Positions 23,889 through 34,000 of a DNA stretch of 54,074 nucleotides are shown one piece after another. Numbering within the stretch: the first letter of the stretch is position 1; every line of letters begins with the position of its first letter. The position numbers were made by a program, and so were the translations under genes. The notes under the pieces are model-generated. The model was not told the origin of the DNA, did not search any database, and saw nothing but the letters and a program-made list of their open reading frames with translations. Source of the DNA: an uncultured Treponema sp. (GTDB taxonomy: Bacteria > Spirochaetota > Spirochaetia > Treponematales > Treponemataceae); contig CAMHMJ010000022.1 of the NCBI GenBank assembly GCA_946186185.1, positions 1 through 54,074 of the forward strand, given 5' to 3'.

Positions 23889-26423
23889 ATGGAAGTTTCT
23901 GATAAAAAAGTAGAGCTTTCCTCTTACGGGGCTTTTGAACATGTTAAAAAAGGCAAGACAGTAAACTCTTCTGGGCAGGTAAATAAACAGGCCTCAAATG
24001 ATGGTAGTGGCGCATTCGGATATTTTTCCAATGCGGCGGGTAAGGGTGGAGCTGCAAACTCTGCTGGAACCCCTGCTGTAAATCCTTCCGTAAAAGCGGC
24101 TGCACCTTCTGCTTCTGCTGAAAAAACTGCTGCTTCCCCAGCTTCTGTTAAGTCTGCCCTTCCTTCTGGAACCCCTGTAAATTCTGCTGCGGCTGCTCCA
24201 GGAACCGCTTCTCCAGCTGCAAAAATCGCACGAGCTGCAAATACTTCAAAAAACTCCGAAGAAAACAAACCTAAGCAGCCTAAAAAGCGCGCTTCTTCCA
24301 AATCTGCTTCCGCTTCTTATGATTCAAAGCTTGCAAAAAAATCCGCTGTTCGGGTAAGGCATCCTATCGGTGTAACCCTGATTATGATTATTTCTGCAAT
24401 CGTCGTTATCGCTCTTGGCGGCGTAACCTATGCCGTTTCTTACTTCGTTTCAAGCGATGTACGAACCAGTGCAGAGGAAAACAACCTTGCAATCAACAGC
24501 CGTACCGCTTCCGATGTAGAAAGCCGTATCGGTTCTGCGGTTTCCTCTGTTTCCATGTTCCTTGAGCTTGTGGAAGGAGCCGGCTCCAACAGTACGGAAG
24601 TTAAGTCCCTTGAAAACCTTTTCTTTGATCACAATAAATCTGTTGTAGCCCTCTATGTTCAGGATACTGCATCTTTCTTTGTAAGTCAGGCTTTCTTCAT
24701 TTCCCGGGAAATTGAAACCGAGGATGCAAAAAATTACTTCCTTCAGGAATTGGATTCCTTTGAGCTTGCAAAAAGCGGTTCCATCGGAATTCACAATGCT
24801 TCTTCCTATTTCAGACAGCCGGTGCTTTCGATTTTTTATCCGTATCTTAAAAACGGTAAAATGCACGTGGCCGGCTTCCTGTATTCAGCAGATGAACTTT
24901 CGGACAGCTTTGCTTCCGGAAGCGTAAATAAATCAATTTTTGTAAACTCTGACGGAGAACTTCTGGTTTCCAACGATGCTTCAGAAATGCTTTCCGGAAA
25001 GGATGAAAGCAAGAATATTTTTGTTGTAAAAATGCTTGAAAGTACCCAGAATAACTCCCAGTTCTCTCTTAAGGATGAAAACGAAAAGGAATTTATCGGT
25101 GCCTTCAGAAAGCTTGCTTCCGGTGGCGGCGGGGTAGTTACCACTGTAGAAACTGCCATCGTCCTTGAAGGTGTCCGCGCCACTACAAGACGAAATATTT
25201 ACATTTCAGTTGCAATCCTCTTTATGGCAATCCTGATTATTTACTTCTTTGCCCGCTCCATGAGTACTCCGCTTAAGCAGCTTACGGCAATCGTAAACGA
25301 TATTAACCGGGGTAACTTTAATACCGTTCTTTTTTCAGGCCTGAACACAAAGCGCAACGATGAAATCGGCGTTCTTGCCCGAAGTACAAAAAATGAACGG
25401 GAAATTTTAAATACCTTTACATCCCTTACGAACAAGGGTGTTACTGAAGCCATCATCAAAAAGGAAATTGACTTTAATCCTCACCTTAAGGATATTACAA
25501 TTTTCTTCAGCGATATCCGCGGTTTTACCGCAATTTCTGACGGATTTAAAAACCGCTTTAAGGAAAAGAGTGCCGGCGAAATCATCAGCTTCTTGAACGA
25601 CTACATGAGCCGAATGGTAACCTGTATCAGACGAACAGGCGGTGTTGTTGACAAGTTCGAAGGTGATGCCATCATGGCGGCCTGGGGCGTTCTGCGAAAC
25701 GAAAGCCTGGACTGGGAAAAGCTTCCGGACAGCGATCCTGATAAGGCGGAGCTCAAAAAGAAGCACGATGCCTATGTAAAACGGGATGCCCTTTCCGGAA
25801 TTACAAGCTGTATCGCAATGCGCTATTCCCTTATGCTTTATAATAAAGAAGCCGAGGCCTTTACAAAGGCTCACGAAGACGAACCTCTTGCAAAATACAA
25901 GCCTCATATCCGAATTGGTGCCGGTTTGAACTGTGGACGTGCCACCGTAGGCTTTATGGGAAGTAACGACAAGATGGAATTTACCTCTATCGGTGATGCC
26001 GTAAACTTTGCAAGCCGAACAGAAGCTTCAAACAAGCCTTGTGGAACAGATATTCTTATTACTCAGGATATTTTTGACATCTTAAAGTACGATTACATAA
26101 GGTGTCCGGAAAATAACTACACAATCCGCCCGGAAAACGAAAAGTCTGAGCTGATTGTAGAACAGATTCCGGTTGATTTTGAAGTAAAGGGAAAGGGCGT
26201 TCAGCACTTCTTTGGTGTTGTAAACATGCCTCGTTTTGATATAGCAGAATTCTTCAAGGTAGACCCGAGCTTTGTACTGGATCCTGACTGTGAAAGGGCT
26301 GTCGGTCCAAAAGGTCCTAAAACCCTGAATGAAATGCGAACTTTGCTTGGAATTCCGATTCCAGATTTTGAAAAGGTAAACTTAAATGAAGAGGAAAATA
26401 AGATTCAGGTCGCCAATACTTGA
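23889..26423 (+). CDS. Transmembrane class III adenylate cyclase
   Basis: Inner-membrane sensor enzyme, predicted to make cAMP. 844 aa. Residues 1-155 are a disordered Ala/Ser/Pro-rich, then Lys-rich, cytoplasmic region; TM1 about 161-186; a periplasmic sensor domain about 190-432 (Cache-like by layout, not by motif); TM2 about 437-456; HAMP about 458-505; catalytic domain about 535-780. Catalytic features: metal-binding FSDIRGF, second Asp with adenine-type Lys in DKFEGDAIMAAWG, and FTSIGDAVNFASRTE carrying the Asn/Arg transition-state residues. These favour ATP over GTP. It overlaps the next gene by 38 bp and heads a six-gene tandem array. No SD; a promoter abuts the ATG. Confidence 0.88.
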   Translation: MEVSDKKVELSSYGAFEHVKKGKTVNSSGQVNKQASNDGSGAFGYFSNAAGKGGAANSAGTPAVNPSVKAAAPSASAEKTAASPASVKSALPSGTPVNSAAAAPGTASPAAKIARAANTSKNSEENKPKQPKKRASSKSASASYDSKLAKKSAVRVRHPIGVTLIMIISAIVVIALGGVTYAVSYFVSSDVRTSAEENNLAINSRTASDVESRIGSAVSSVSMFLELVEGAGSNSTEVKSLENLFFDHNKSVVALYVQDTASFFVSQAFFISREIETEDAKNYFLQELDSFELAKSGSIGIHNASSYFRQPVLSIFYPYLKNGKMHVAGFLYSADELSDSFASGSVNKSIFVNSDGELLVSNDASEMLSGKDESKNIFVVKMLESTQNNSQFSLKDENEKEFIGAFRKLASGGGGVVTTVETAIVLEGVRATTRRNIYISVAILFMAILIIYFFARSMSTPLKQLTAIVNDINRGNFNTVLFSGLNTKRNDEIGVLARSTKNEREILNTFTSLTNKGVTEAIIKKEIDFNPHLKDITIFFSDIRGFTAISDGFKNRFKEKSAGEIISFLNDYMSRMVTCIRRTGGVVDKFEGDAIMAAWGVLRNESLDWEKLPDSDPDKAELKKKHDAYVKRDALSGITSCIAMRYSLMLYNKEAEAFTKAHEDEPLAKYKPHIRIGAGLNCGRATVGFMGSNDKMEFTSIGDAVNFASRTEASNKPCGTDILITQDIFDILKYDYIRCPENNYTIRPENEKSELIVEQIPVDFEVKGKGVQHFFGVVNMPRFDIAEFFKVDPSFVLDPDCERAVGPKGPKTLNEMRTLLGIPIPDFEKVNLNEEENKIQVANT

Positions 26424-29196
26424 TTTCTTTGTAACGGTGCTGTGCCTTTCAGTTTCCGGCTTCTTCGTTTTCCTTTTCTGGAAAGATCTGAACCATACTG
26501 CAAGGCGTACCGACAAGGACAATATTGCAACCATTACATTTAAAAATAAGATTGCTCAGCGGAAATTTGAAGACCGGGTTGTCTGGGAACGACTTGCCCA
26601 GAGTTCTCCGTTGTATAACGGAGACCTTGTGCGTACTTCTGATTTGTCAGAGGCAGTAATCACTTTTAACGACGGCTCAGTTCTGGATCTTTATGAAAAC
26701 ACCATGATTCAGGTTTATTATTCTGAAACTGAAGGTGTTAATGTAAGCGTTGACGGTGGTTCCGTTCAGATTGATTCTTCTGTGGGCGGAAAAGCTTCCC
26801 TTGCACTTTCTGACGGTTCTGTTGTAAAGGTTGAGTCCGGGGCATCTCTTGGTGCAAAAACTGAAAAAGGTGCCCAGACCAGCGTTCAGGTAAAAAGCGG
26901 AAATGCTTCTTTGACCACGGAAAGCGGCTCTTCTTCAAATCTTTCAGGGGGAATGAGCGTAAGCGTTTCTGAAAAAGGCGAAATCAAAAAGGCTCCTCTT
27001 ACGGTAACTTCAATTCCTCAGGAAATGCGGGTTCTGAATATTGACGGCGGCAAGGTTCCGGTTCTTCTTGAATGGGCAAAATCCGCCGAAATCGAAAATT
27101 CCAGCGTTGTTGTTGAAGTTTCAAGAAAAAAGGACTTCTCCGAGGTTATCGAAAAAACAGTTGTTTCTGCAGAAGACGCAAAAAATGCCGCAAAAAATCT
27201 GAATCTTGAAAGCGGCTCCTACTACTGGAAGGTTTTCCCGAAGGACATGCCGGAAAAAAGCGTAACGGGAAAGGTTACTGTTGAAGGCGTTGAGCCTGTA
27301 GTTCCACTTTCTCCGGCTAAGGGCACCTCTTATGCTTCCCGGGAAGCATCAAAAACTGTTGATTTTAACTGGAACGGCAACAAATTTGCTTCCTCTTACA
27401 ATGTAAAGGTTTCTAAAACCGCGGATATGAAAAATCCGGTAATTGAAAAGAATGTTGAAAATACCTCAATCCGCCTGGAACTTCCTTCCGAGGGAACCTG
27501 GTGGTGGAATGTAACTCCGGTTTACAAGGTTGGTTTTGCCGGAGAAGCAAAGCCTTCAGCTCCGGTTTCCTTTGAAACCGCAAAAATTGAAAAAATCAGG
27601 CCGCCGGTTCTGTATTCCCCTGCGGACGCTGCAAAAATATCTTACAAGGAAAGTCCTTCTGTAAACTTCCTGTGGAAATCAGACCTAAAGGATTCTTCCT
27701 ATGTTTTCGAACTTTCAAAAAGCAAGGCTTTTTCCGATTTGATTTTCTCTCAGGAAATGGATGCCACCCAGAAAAAACTGGACTTCCCGGAAGCCCTTGT
27801 TTCCAAGGAAAAGGGCGGTTCTACCTTCTGGTGGCGCGTTACCCGAAAATCAACGGATGCCATGGATACAACTCCTGTTTCTGAAATCCATTCCTTTACT
27901 CTGGAAGCCTATGTTCCGGAAGAAAACCGGCTTTTGTATCCGCCGGAGTCATTTGCCGTTGAAAAGGCAAAGCTTGCTTCATTGGAGTTTATATGGAAGA
28001 AAGCGGACGATTATCCTTCTTCACCTTCTGTAATGCAGCTTTCCCGCTCAAAGGATTTTGCCAAGGTTGAACGGGAAATTCCATGTGAAAAGAGCACTCT
28101 TTCCGAGCTTTCTCTTTCTGAAGGTACCTGGTGGTGGCGCGTTGGCTCTGTAACTGAAAACAAAACCGTAGTTCTTCCTTCTGAACCACGACGCATAACG
28201 GTTCTTGGGGAAATGCTTTCTCCAAAATTCATGCTTTCAGATTCATCTGAGCTTTTGACCTATAAAAATTCTCCTGTAAAGTTCAGCTGGAGCACTGTTT
28301 CCGGCGCCGACTTCTATAATGTCCGGGTTTACGATAAGGACGGAAAGCTGATTTCAGAAAAGCCGGAGGTTTTCGGAAAAACTGCTGATTTTACGCTGCC
28401 GCCTTCAACATACAAGATTCGCCTTGCTTCAGTTGCTTCTCAAAAGGAAAATTCTCCTATGAGACAGAGCGCCTGGAGCGAACTGAACTTTACCGTTCGT
28501 GAAGTAGAACCTCTTACGCTTCTTGCGCCTTCAAAGAGCGCAAAAATTGACGGACTTGAAGCCCTTACAAAACCGGTAACCTTTACATGGCAGCCGGGAA
28601 AGGATTCCGCCCTTACTTATCAGCTGGTTTTGAAAAAGCGGCAGAAGGACGGAAGCTTTAAAACCGTCAGCAGAATTGATTCTTCAAAAATGTCGGCAAG
28701 CATAAACCGTCTTTCAAGCGGTGAATACACCTGGGAGGTTCTTGCAAGTACGGCTCAGGGCTTCCCGATTAATTCTGTGTCAAAGGTCTTTGAAATCACC
28801 GCAGTTCCGTTACTTTCTAAGCCTGTGCTTGTTAATCCTCAGGAAGCACTTTTGATGGATGCAGATTACTTACGAAAGCACAGAACTTTAAGCTTTGAAT
28901 GGAACGAGGTTCCTTCAGCAACATCGTATAATTTTACTCTGTATAAAAAGGAAGCCGACGGAAAACTGAAGGCTGTATGGACTGAAAGAAAAGTGAAGGG
29001 AACTCGGGTTCGCTTAAAGAATCTTACGGTTCTTGATACCGGCAGTTTTGTATGGAATGTTGATGCCTTTAATTACGCAAAAGACGGCTTTGAACTTCAG
29101 CATTCACCTGTAACTCAGGGCACCTTTAGAATTCAGTTTGCCGCACCATCAAAAATAGAAGCAGCATCTCCGGGAATAATGTACAGTGAAGAATAG
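26386..29196 (+). CDS. FecR-domain protein with fibronectin-III-like repeats
   Basis: Membrane-anchored periplasmic protein, 936 aa. A basic N-terminus is followed by one TM segment (about 11-33, signal-anchor). A FecR-type domain (about 60-190) contains RLAQSSPLYNGDLVRTSD and ITFNDGSVLDLYENT. Then come about seven FN3-like modules, each with a tryptophan-rich strand (GTWWWNV, FWWRVTR, GTWWWRVG, YTWEVLA, FVWNVDA). FecR domains sense or bind partners at the envelope; FN3 arrays act as spacers or ligand-binding stalks. The role here is inference: a periplasmic scaffold partner of the cyclase. ATG lies inside the cyclase gene (38-bp overlap, AATGAAGAGG context), so translation is coupled. It overlaps the next gene by 11 bp. 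Confidence 0.8.
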   Translation: MKRKIRFRSPILDFFVTVLCLSVSGFFVFLFWKDLNHTARRTDKDNIATITFKNKIAQRKFEDRVVWERLAQSSPLYNGDLVRTSDLSEAVITFNDGSVLDLYENTMIQVYYSETEGVNVSVDGGSVQIDSSVGGKASLALSDGSVVKVESGASLGAKTEKGAQTSVQVKSGNASLTTESGSSSNLSGGMSVSVSEKGEIKKAPLTVTSIPQEMRVLNIDGGKVPVLLEWAKSAEIENSSVVVEVSRKKDFSEVIEKTVVSAEDAKNAAKNLNLESGSYYWKVFPKDMPEKSVTGKVTVEGVEPVVPLSPAKGTSYASREASKTVDFNWNGNKFASSYNVKVSKTADMKNPVIEKNVENTSIRLELPSEGTWWWNVTPVYKVGFAGEAKPSAPVSFETAKIEKIRPPVLYSPADAAKISYKESPSVNFLWKSDLKDSSYVFELSKSKAFSDLIFSQEMDATQKKLDFPEALVSKEKGGSTFWWRVTRKSTDAMDTTPVSEIHSFTLEAYVPEENRLLYPPESFAVEKAKLASLEFIWKKADDYPSSPSVMQLSRSKDFAKVEREIPCEKSTLSELSLSEGTWWWRVGSVTENKTVVLPSEPRRITVLGEMLSPKFMLSDSSELLTYKNSPVKFSWSTVSGADFYNVRVYDKDGKLISEKPEVFGKTADFTLPPSTYKIRLASVASQKENSPMRQSAWSELNFTVREVEPLTLLAPSKSAKIDGLEALTKPVTFTWQPGKDSALTYQLVLKKRQKDGSFKTVSRIDSSKMSASINRLSSGEYTWEVLASTAQGFPINSVSKVFEITAVPLLSKPVLVNPQEALLMDADYLRKHRTLSFEWNEVPSATSYNFTLYKKEADGKLKAVWTERKVKGTRVRLKNLTVLDTGSFVWNVDAFNYAKDGFELQHSPVTQGTFRIQFAAPSKIEAASPGIMYSEE

Positions 29197-31075
29197 AGTG
29201 AGTTTGTTCAGACATTTAAGATTCCTCTTTATTCTGCTTCTTCTTACGGAAGCCTCTTTTTTCATGTTCGCTGAAGGAAAAACTCAGCAGAAACTTCAAT
29301 GGAAAAAGGATGCCAACGTACTCGAATATAAGGTTCATGTTCAGAATACCCAGACCGGTGAAAAAAAGATTTTTACCACTGAAGCAAACTTTGTAAATGT
29401 CACCCTTGCTCCCGGTAAATACCGCTATAAAATTGTTGCCTACGACTTTCTGGGCCGAGAAGGCTCTTCTTCTGACTGGCTTACATTTGAAGTAGTAAAG
29501 GCGGCCGTTCCGAAGGTTGTTCCGCCGGAAACTGCCGCAATTTCTGCAGATGAAAAAACTCTCGTTCTGCCGATTGAAGCAACGGATGTTTCCAAGGACA
29601 GTAAGGTTTATATTGTAAACGACGAAACCGGAAAGCGAATTCCGGGAACTCTCATTGCTGAAGGCGCTGCCGGAGCAGGTGCGGCTACCGCTGGTGCTGC
29701 TGGTGCTGCCGGCTCTGCCCTTGATTCCCTTTCAAAAAGCGAAACAGGAAAGGCTTCCAGGGCTCAGTTTAACGAGGTTTCAGAAGGAAAGTGGCATGTT
29801 GAGGTTGAAAACCCAAGCGGTTTAAAGAGTTCTTCTTCTGCAATTGCAATTAAAAATCCTGCAAAGGAAAAACGAATTGCCGAAGAAAAGCGGATTGCAG
29901 AAGAGGCAAGAAAGGCTGAAGAAGCCCGAAAAGCCGAAGAAAAACGCCTTGCTGAAGAAGCTCGAAAAGAAGAAGAAAGACGCATTGCCGAGGAAATGAA
30001 AAAGGCAGAAGAGGCAAGAAAGGCTGAGGAAGAGCGCATTGCGGAAGAAAAGCGTGTTGCCGAGGAAAAACGCATTGCGGAAGAAAAACGCATCGAGGAA
30101 GAAAACCGTGTTGCCGAGGAAAAACGAGTTGCGGAAGAAAAACGCATCGAGGAAGAAAACCGCCTGATTGAAGAACAGAAAAAGGCTGAGGAAGAAGCCC
30201 GGATTGCCGAGGAAAAACGCCTGAAGGAAGAAGAAGAGGCTCTGGAAAAAGAACGCCTTGCCGCAGAGAAAAAGCTTGAAAAGGACGCTAAGAAGAACAA
30301 GAAGGCAAAGGCGGAAGAAGAAAAGAAGCTTGCTAAGGAAAGAAAAGAAAAAGAAAAACAGGAAAAGCTTGCCCTCCAGAAGGAGCAGCAGGAGCTTGAA
30401 AAGCAGCTGGAAGAAGAAAAGAAGGAAGCTCAGGAACAGGAAAAACTCCTGAAGGAAGAAGAAGAGCTGGCTAAAAAAGAGCAGGAAGAGGAAGAAAAGA
30501 AAAATAAAGCGGAAGAACGAAAGGCCTGGCGTGAGGCTCATCCTCCGATGTTCAATCTGAGCGGTGGAATCGGATTTTCATTTGCGCCCGGCGGAAACGG
30601 AATCATGCAGTTTAGCGATAAGGACGCAGTTCCGGTTGTAAATGCCAGCTTTGCATTCCTTCCGTTCCGTAATAAAAAACGAAGCTATGAGTTTGGTTTT
30701 GAAGTAAGTGCTTTTTATGAGCAGTTAAAATCGACAAATGACTATTATTCTGTTATACTTCATACGGTAGAACCGTCTTTAAACCTTTGCTACCGCCACA
30801 GAATTTCTTCAAAGACTGTTAAGTGGCAGATGAAGGGCGGGGCGGGCTTTGCCATTATTTCTAAGAACGTAGAATTTACCAGCGATAAGGAAAATATTGT
30901 TCAGCCGGACAGCGGTCAGTACGGGTACTTCTTTGCAGACGGCGGGCTTTCTCTGGTAATTACTCCGGGTAACGTGTTCTCCATGGAACTGGGATCCGAT
31001 GTAATTTATATTTTTGCTGACGAGTTGAATGCACCTGTTGTTAAGCCGTATGCCAGTGTTGGGGTGAGGTTTTAG
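29186..31075 (+). CDS. Coiled-coil (TolA-like) envelope protein with C-terminal beta-barrel-like domain
   Basis: 629-aa exported protein. Signal peptide about 1-30 (hydrophobic LFILLLLTEASFFMFAEG). One FN3-like domain (about 35-100) is followed by an Ala/Gly-rich linker (about 150-180) and a second beta domain (about 190-225). A long charged coiled coil of Ala-Glu-Glu-Lys-Arg repeats (about 228-450) resembles the TolA spacer. A C-terminal domain of about 175 residues is rich in alternating aromatic strands and ends VKPYASVGVRF, like an outer-membrane barrel with terminal Phe. Inference: the coiled coil spans the periplasm and the barrel sits in the outer membrane. It overlaps the upstream gene by 11 bp and lies 2 bp before the next lipoprotein gene. 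No family name is recognised. Confidence 0.75.
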   Translation: MKNRVSLFRHLRFLFILLLLTEASFFMFAEGKTQQKLQWKKDANVLEYKVHVQNTQTGEKKIFTTEANFVNVTLAPGKYRYKIVAYDFLGREGSSSDWLTFEVVKAAVPKVVPPETAAISADEKTLVLPIEATDVSKDSKVYIVNDETGKRIPGTLIAEGAAGAGAATAGAAGAAGSALDSLSKSETGKASRAQFNEVSEGKWHVEVENPSGLKSSSSAIAIKNPAKEKRIAEEKRIAEEARKAEEARKAEEKRLAEEARKEEERRIAEEMKKAEEARKAEEERIAEEKRVAEEKRIAEEKRIEEENRVAEEKRVAEEKRIEEENRLIEEQKKAEEEARIAEEKRLKEEEEALEKERLAAEKKLEKDAKKNKKAKAEEEKKLAKERKEKEKQEKLALQKEQQELEKQLEEEKKEAQEQEKLLKEEEELAKKEQEEEEKKNKAEERKAWREAHPPMFNLSGGIGFSFAPGGNGIMQFSDKDAVPVVNASFAFLPFRNKKRSYEFGFEVSAFYEQLKSTNDYYSVILHTVEPSLNLCYRHRISSKTVKWQMKGGAGFAIISKNVEFTSDKENIVQPDSGQYGYFFADGGLSLVITPGNVFSMELGSDVIYIFADELNAPVVKPYASVGVRF

Positions 31076-31077
31076 GT

Positions 31078-34000
31078 TTGCGCGTAGAAATGAACAGGTT
31101 TTACAATTCAGTTTTCTCACAAATCTTTAATGTCCCGGCAAGGGTATTATCCTGCGCCCTCATTTTTATAATTCTCGCATTTTCATCCTGCCAGGTAGAA
31201 GTAGGCGGAAACCTTCTTCATGAAATTGAAAAGGATGTCTCTGTAACTTACACCTTCTTCTCTAGCCAGCCAGTGGAAAATGAAGAGGCGGAAACGGAAA
31301 GCGAAACTTCTGGCACGGAAAGCGGGCAGTCTGGAACTGAAACAAACGGTTCTGAAAATGCACAGTCCGGCACGGAAAACGGTGCTTCCGGTTCTACAAG
31401 CGGTAACGCCGCTGCTTCTGTGAGTTCAGCAGCTTCGAGCCGTGCAGCTTCAGAAGAACCGGACTCCAAAACTAAAACCTATGTTGTGGGCCGCACTTAC
31501 GGAATTGAAGGCTTCCCGGCTTTTACAAGGGAAGGAATGGAAACAAAGGGCTGGCGCTACTACAAAAACCCGAACCTGGGAACCACAGCCTGTCCTTCAA
31601 ACTTTACACTGGACTCAAACAACTATATCGTTCGCTTTACGGTTTCGCCTCAGCCGGCTTACATTTATGCAGACTGGCAGAAGGCTGTGTATGTAATCAA
31701 TTTTATGTCCTTCCTGGGAACCGGAAGCCAGAAATTACCGTATCAGAAAATTGAATATGAAGACTGTGTTCATAATCCGGGACAGCTTGTTAACCGTGAC
31801 GGTTACACCTTTGAGGGCTGGTACACCAGTCCGGACGGCAAAACCCTTTCTGAAAATCCTTACGATTTTACTCTTCCGGTAAAGTCTGCCTTCGATCTTT
31901 ACGGCGGCTGGACACCAATTGTCTATACCATCACTTACGAAATCGGTGACGGTGAATGGGAGAAAGGAAAAGAGTATCCGGAGAGTTATACAATAGAAGA
32001 TAATGTTGTGCTTCCGGATGCAGACTATCTGACAAAAACAGGCTACGGATTTTCCGGCTGGTATCTTTCTTCGGATTTTTCAGATGACAGATGTAAAGAA
32101 ATTCCTTTGGGATCTATTGGAAACAAGACTTTCTACGCCAAGTGGACGGAAGGTGCCGTTGAATATCTGATCCGTCATTTCATTCAGCCTGTTAGCGGTT
32201 CAAGCGACCATTCTGAATACACGGAATGCAAGACAAAATATACAAAGCCAACTGACAGCGGAATTGTTGAAACCGGAATTACCGGCACAGAAGTTCAGGT
32301 AGAAATTCCTGAAAATTATTTACCGGGCTTCTTTGTTTCAGAAAATGAACCTCAGTTTATTAAAGCGGACGGAACAACTGTTATCAATGTTTATTTTGAC
32401 CGCAAATATATAGAATATACCTTTGATGCTAATGGTGGCCTTTTCTGGGATTCGGATGGATGTATTATAAGAAGCGGCCTCTATGAGTCGGAAGTACAGA
32501 ACTTTAATCCGGAAACAGATGTTCCTTCCCGGGAGCATTATAACTTTGCCGGCTGGAAACTGAAGAGTTCAAACGGCCAGTGGGTATGGACAACGGATGC
32601 GGGTGGTAATGCTCCTGACGGAACAAAGGTTGATAATTCACAGTTCCCGAATACTTATGGCACCGAAAATCTGACCTTTGAAGCAGTCTGGACGCCGGAA
32701 AAATACGAGGTTAAGTTTGAGGTTGGGGAAGGCGTAGAAGGAATTTCTGCCCGCATGGTAGAATATCTTTCTAAGGTTACCCGGCCGGAAGACCCGAAAA
32801 AAACGGGCTACCGCTTTATGGGCTGGTACACTTCTGACGACGGCGGAATTAACCTTTCTGAAAATACCTACGATTTCGATTCTCCGGTAGAAGAAGACTT
32901 TACCCTTTACGCAAAGTGGCACCGGGAATATCAGGTAACTTATTACAGTGAAGCTCCAAGCAGTGGAAAAGAGACCAAATATAATAAGTATGTTCTGGAC
33001 GGGGATTGCGCCGGCTGGCCGGATAATTTCTCCAGTGAAGACGGTGACTACAGCGTCTGGGACTGGTATACGAATCCTTACCTTGAGGATGAATATTATT
33101 TTAACATCTGGGACAATGAAAAGCTTAAAAGCGATATAAGCTTGTATGCAAAGTGGGAACTTACAACGAAGGTTACTTATCACTCAGGTAATGCAGACTA
33201 TATATGCCGCTACCGTTCTACTGAAGGATACCAGTTGGTTGACAGTACTAATGTCTTTGGTTATGACGAATCCTCTGATAAATATATTGCCGGCTGGACT
33301 ACGGATCCGGAGTCCAATACCGTCGAATTTGATGCAGGAACCAGCTTTAACTCTAGCTATGGAGACCTGGAGGTTTATCCTGTATACACAGATGACTACA
33401 GAACGATTACAATAGTTAATTCAACGGATACAACAGAAAGCTTTGAATATAAGCTTGCCTATGATTCAAAATTCAGGCTGGGAAGCTTTAAACTGTGGGA
33501 TTTTACGGCTCCAGAAGGATACGATGTTGCCGGATGTGCATCGGATAACCAGACTTTGATTAGGGGTAATGTTCCAACCTGGGATTATTTAACCGTATCG
33601 GAAAATAAGACCTATTATGTTTTATTTGCCAAGTGGATTTACGGATACAATAATTTTGAAGGAAAGGGTGAGGATGACGATTCTGGTAGCTGCTGGTCCT
33701 TTGATTATTACTACGGTGAGGAAATAACTGAGCCAACTGCAGAGCCATGGCGTGAACATTTCCACTTTAAAGGCTGGTACATTGATAAGGAATGTACCAC
33801 AAAAGCAATATTCTCAACTACAGAAAGTAATATTGTAAATATTTATACCATACATGACCCTCATGTTTATGCAGGCTGGAATTGCTCTATTCGGTTTATT
33901 GATGATGAAAACGGTACGGACACTGAGTCTACTTACTGTGTGGACTGCGGTAAAAAAGCTTCTGAAATGACTCCGACTCCGGAGCTGGAGCCGACACTTA

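Noticed and set aside
29764..30541. Long minus-strand open frames rich in Phe, Leu and Ser
   Set aside because: They are the complement of the GAA/AAA-rich coiled-coil repeats of the plus-strand gene, which have no stop codons in those frames. No start signal or plausible protein is present.
31248..31469. Minus-strand open frame rich in Ser/Glu/Pro
   Set aside because: It mirrors the Glu/Ser/Gly-rich spacer of the plus-strand lipoprotein gene.
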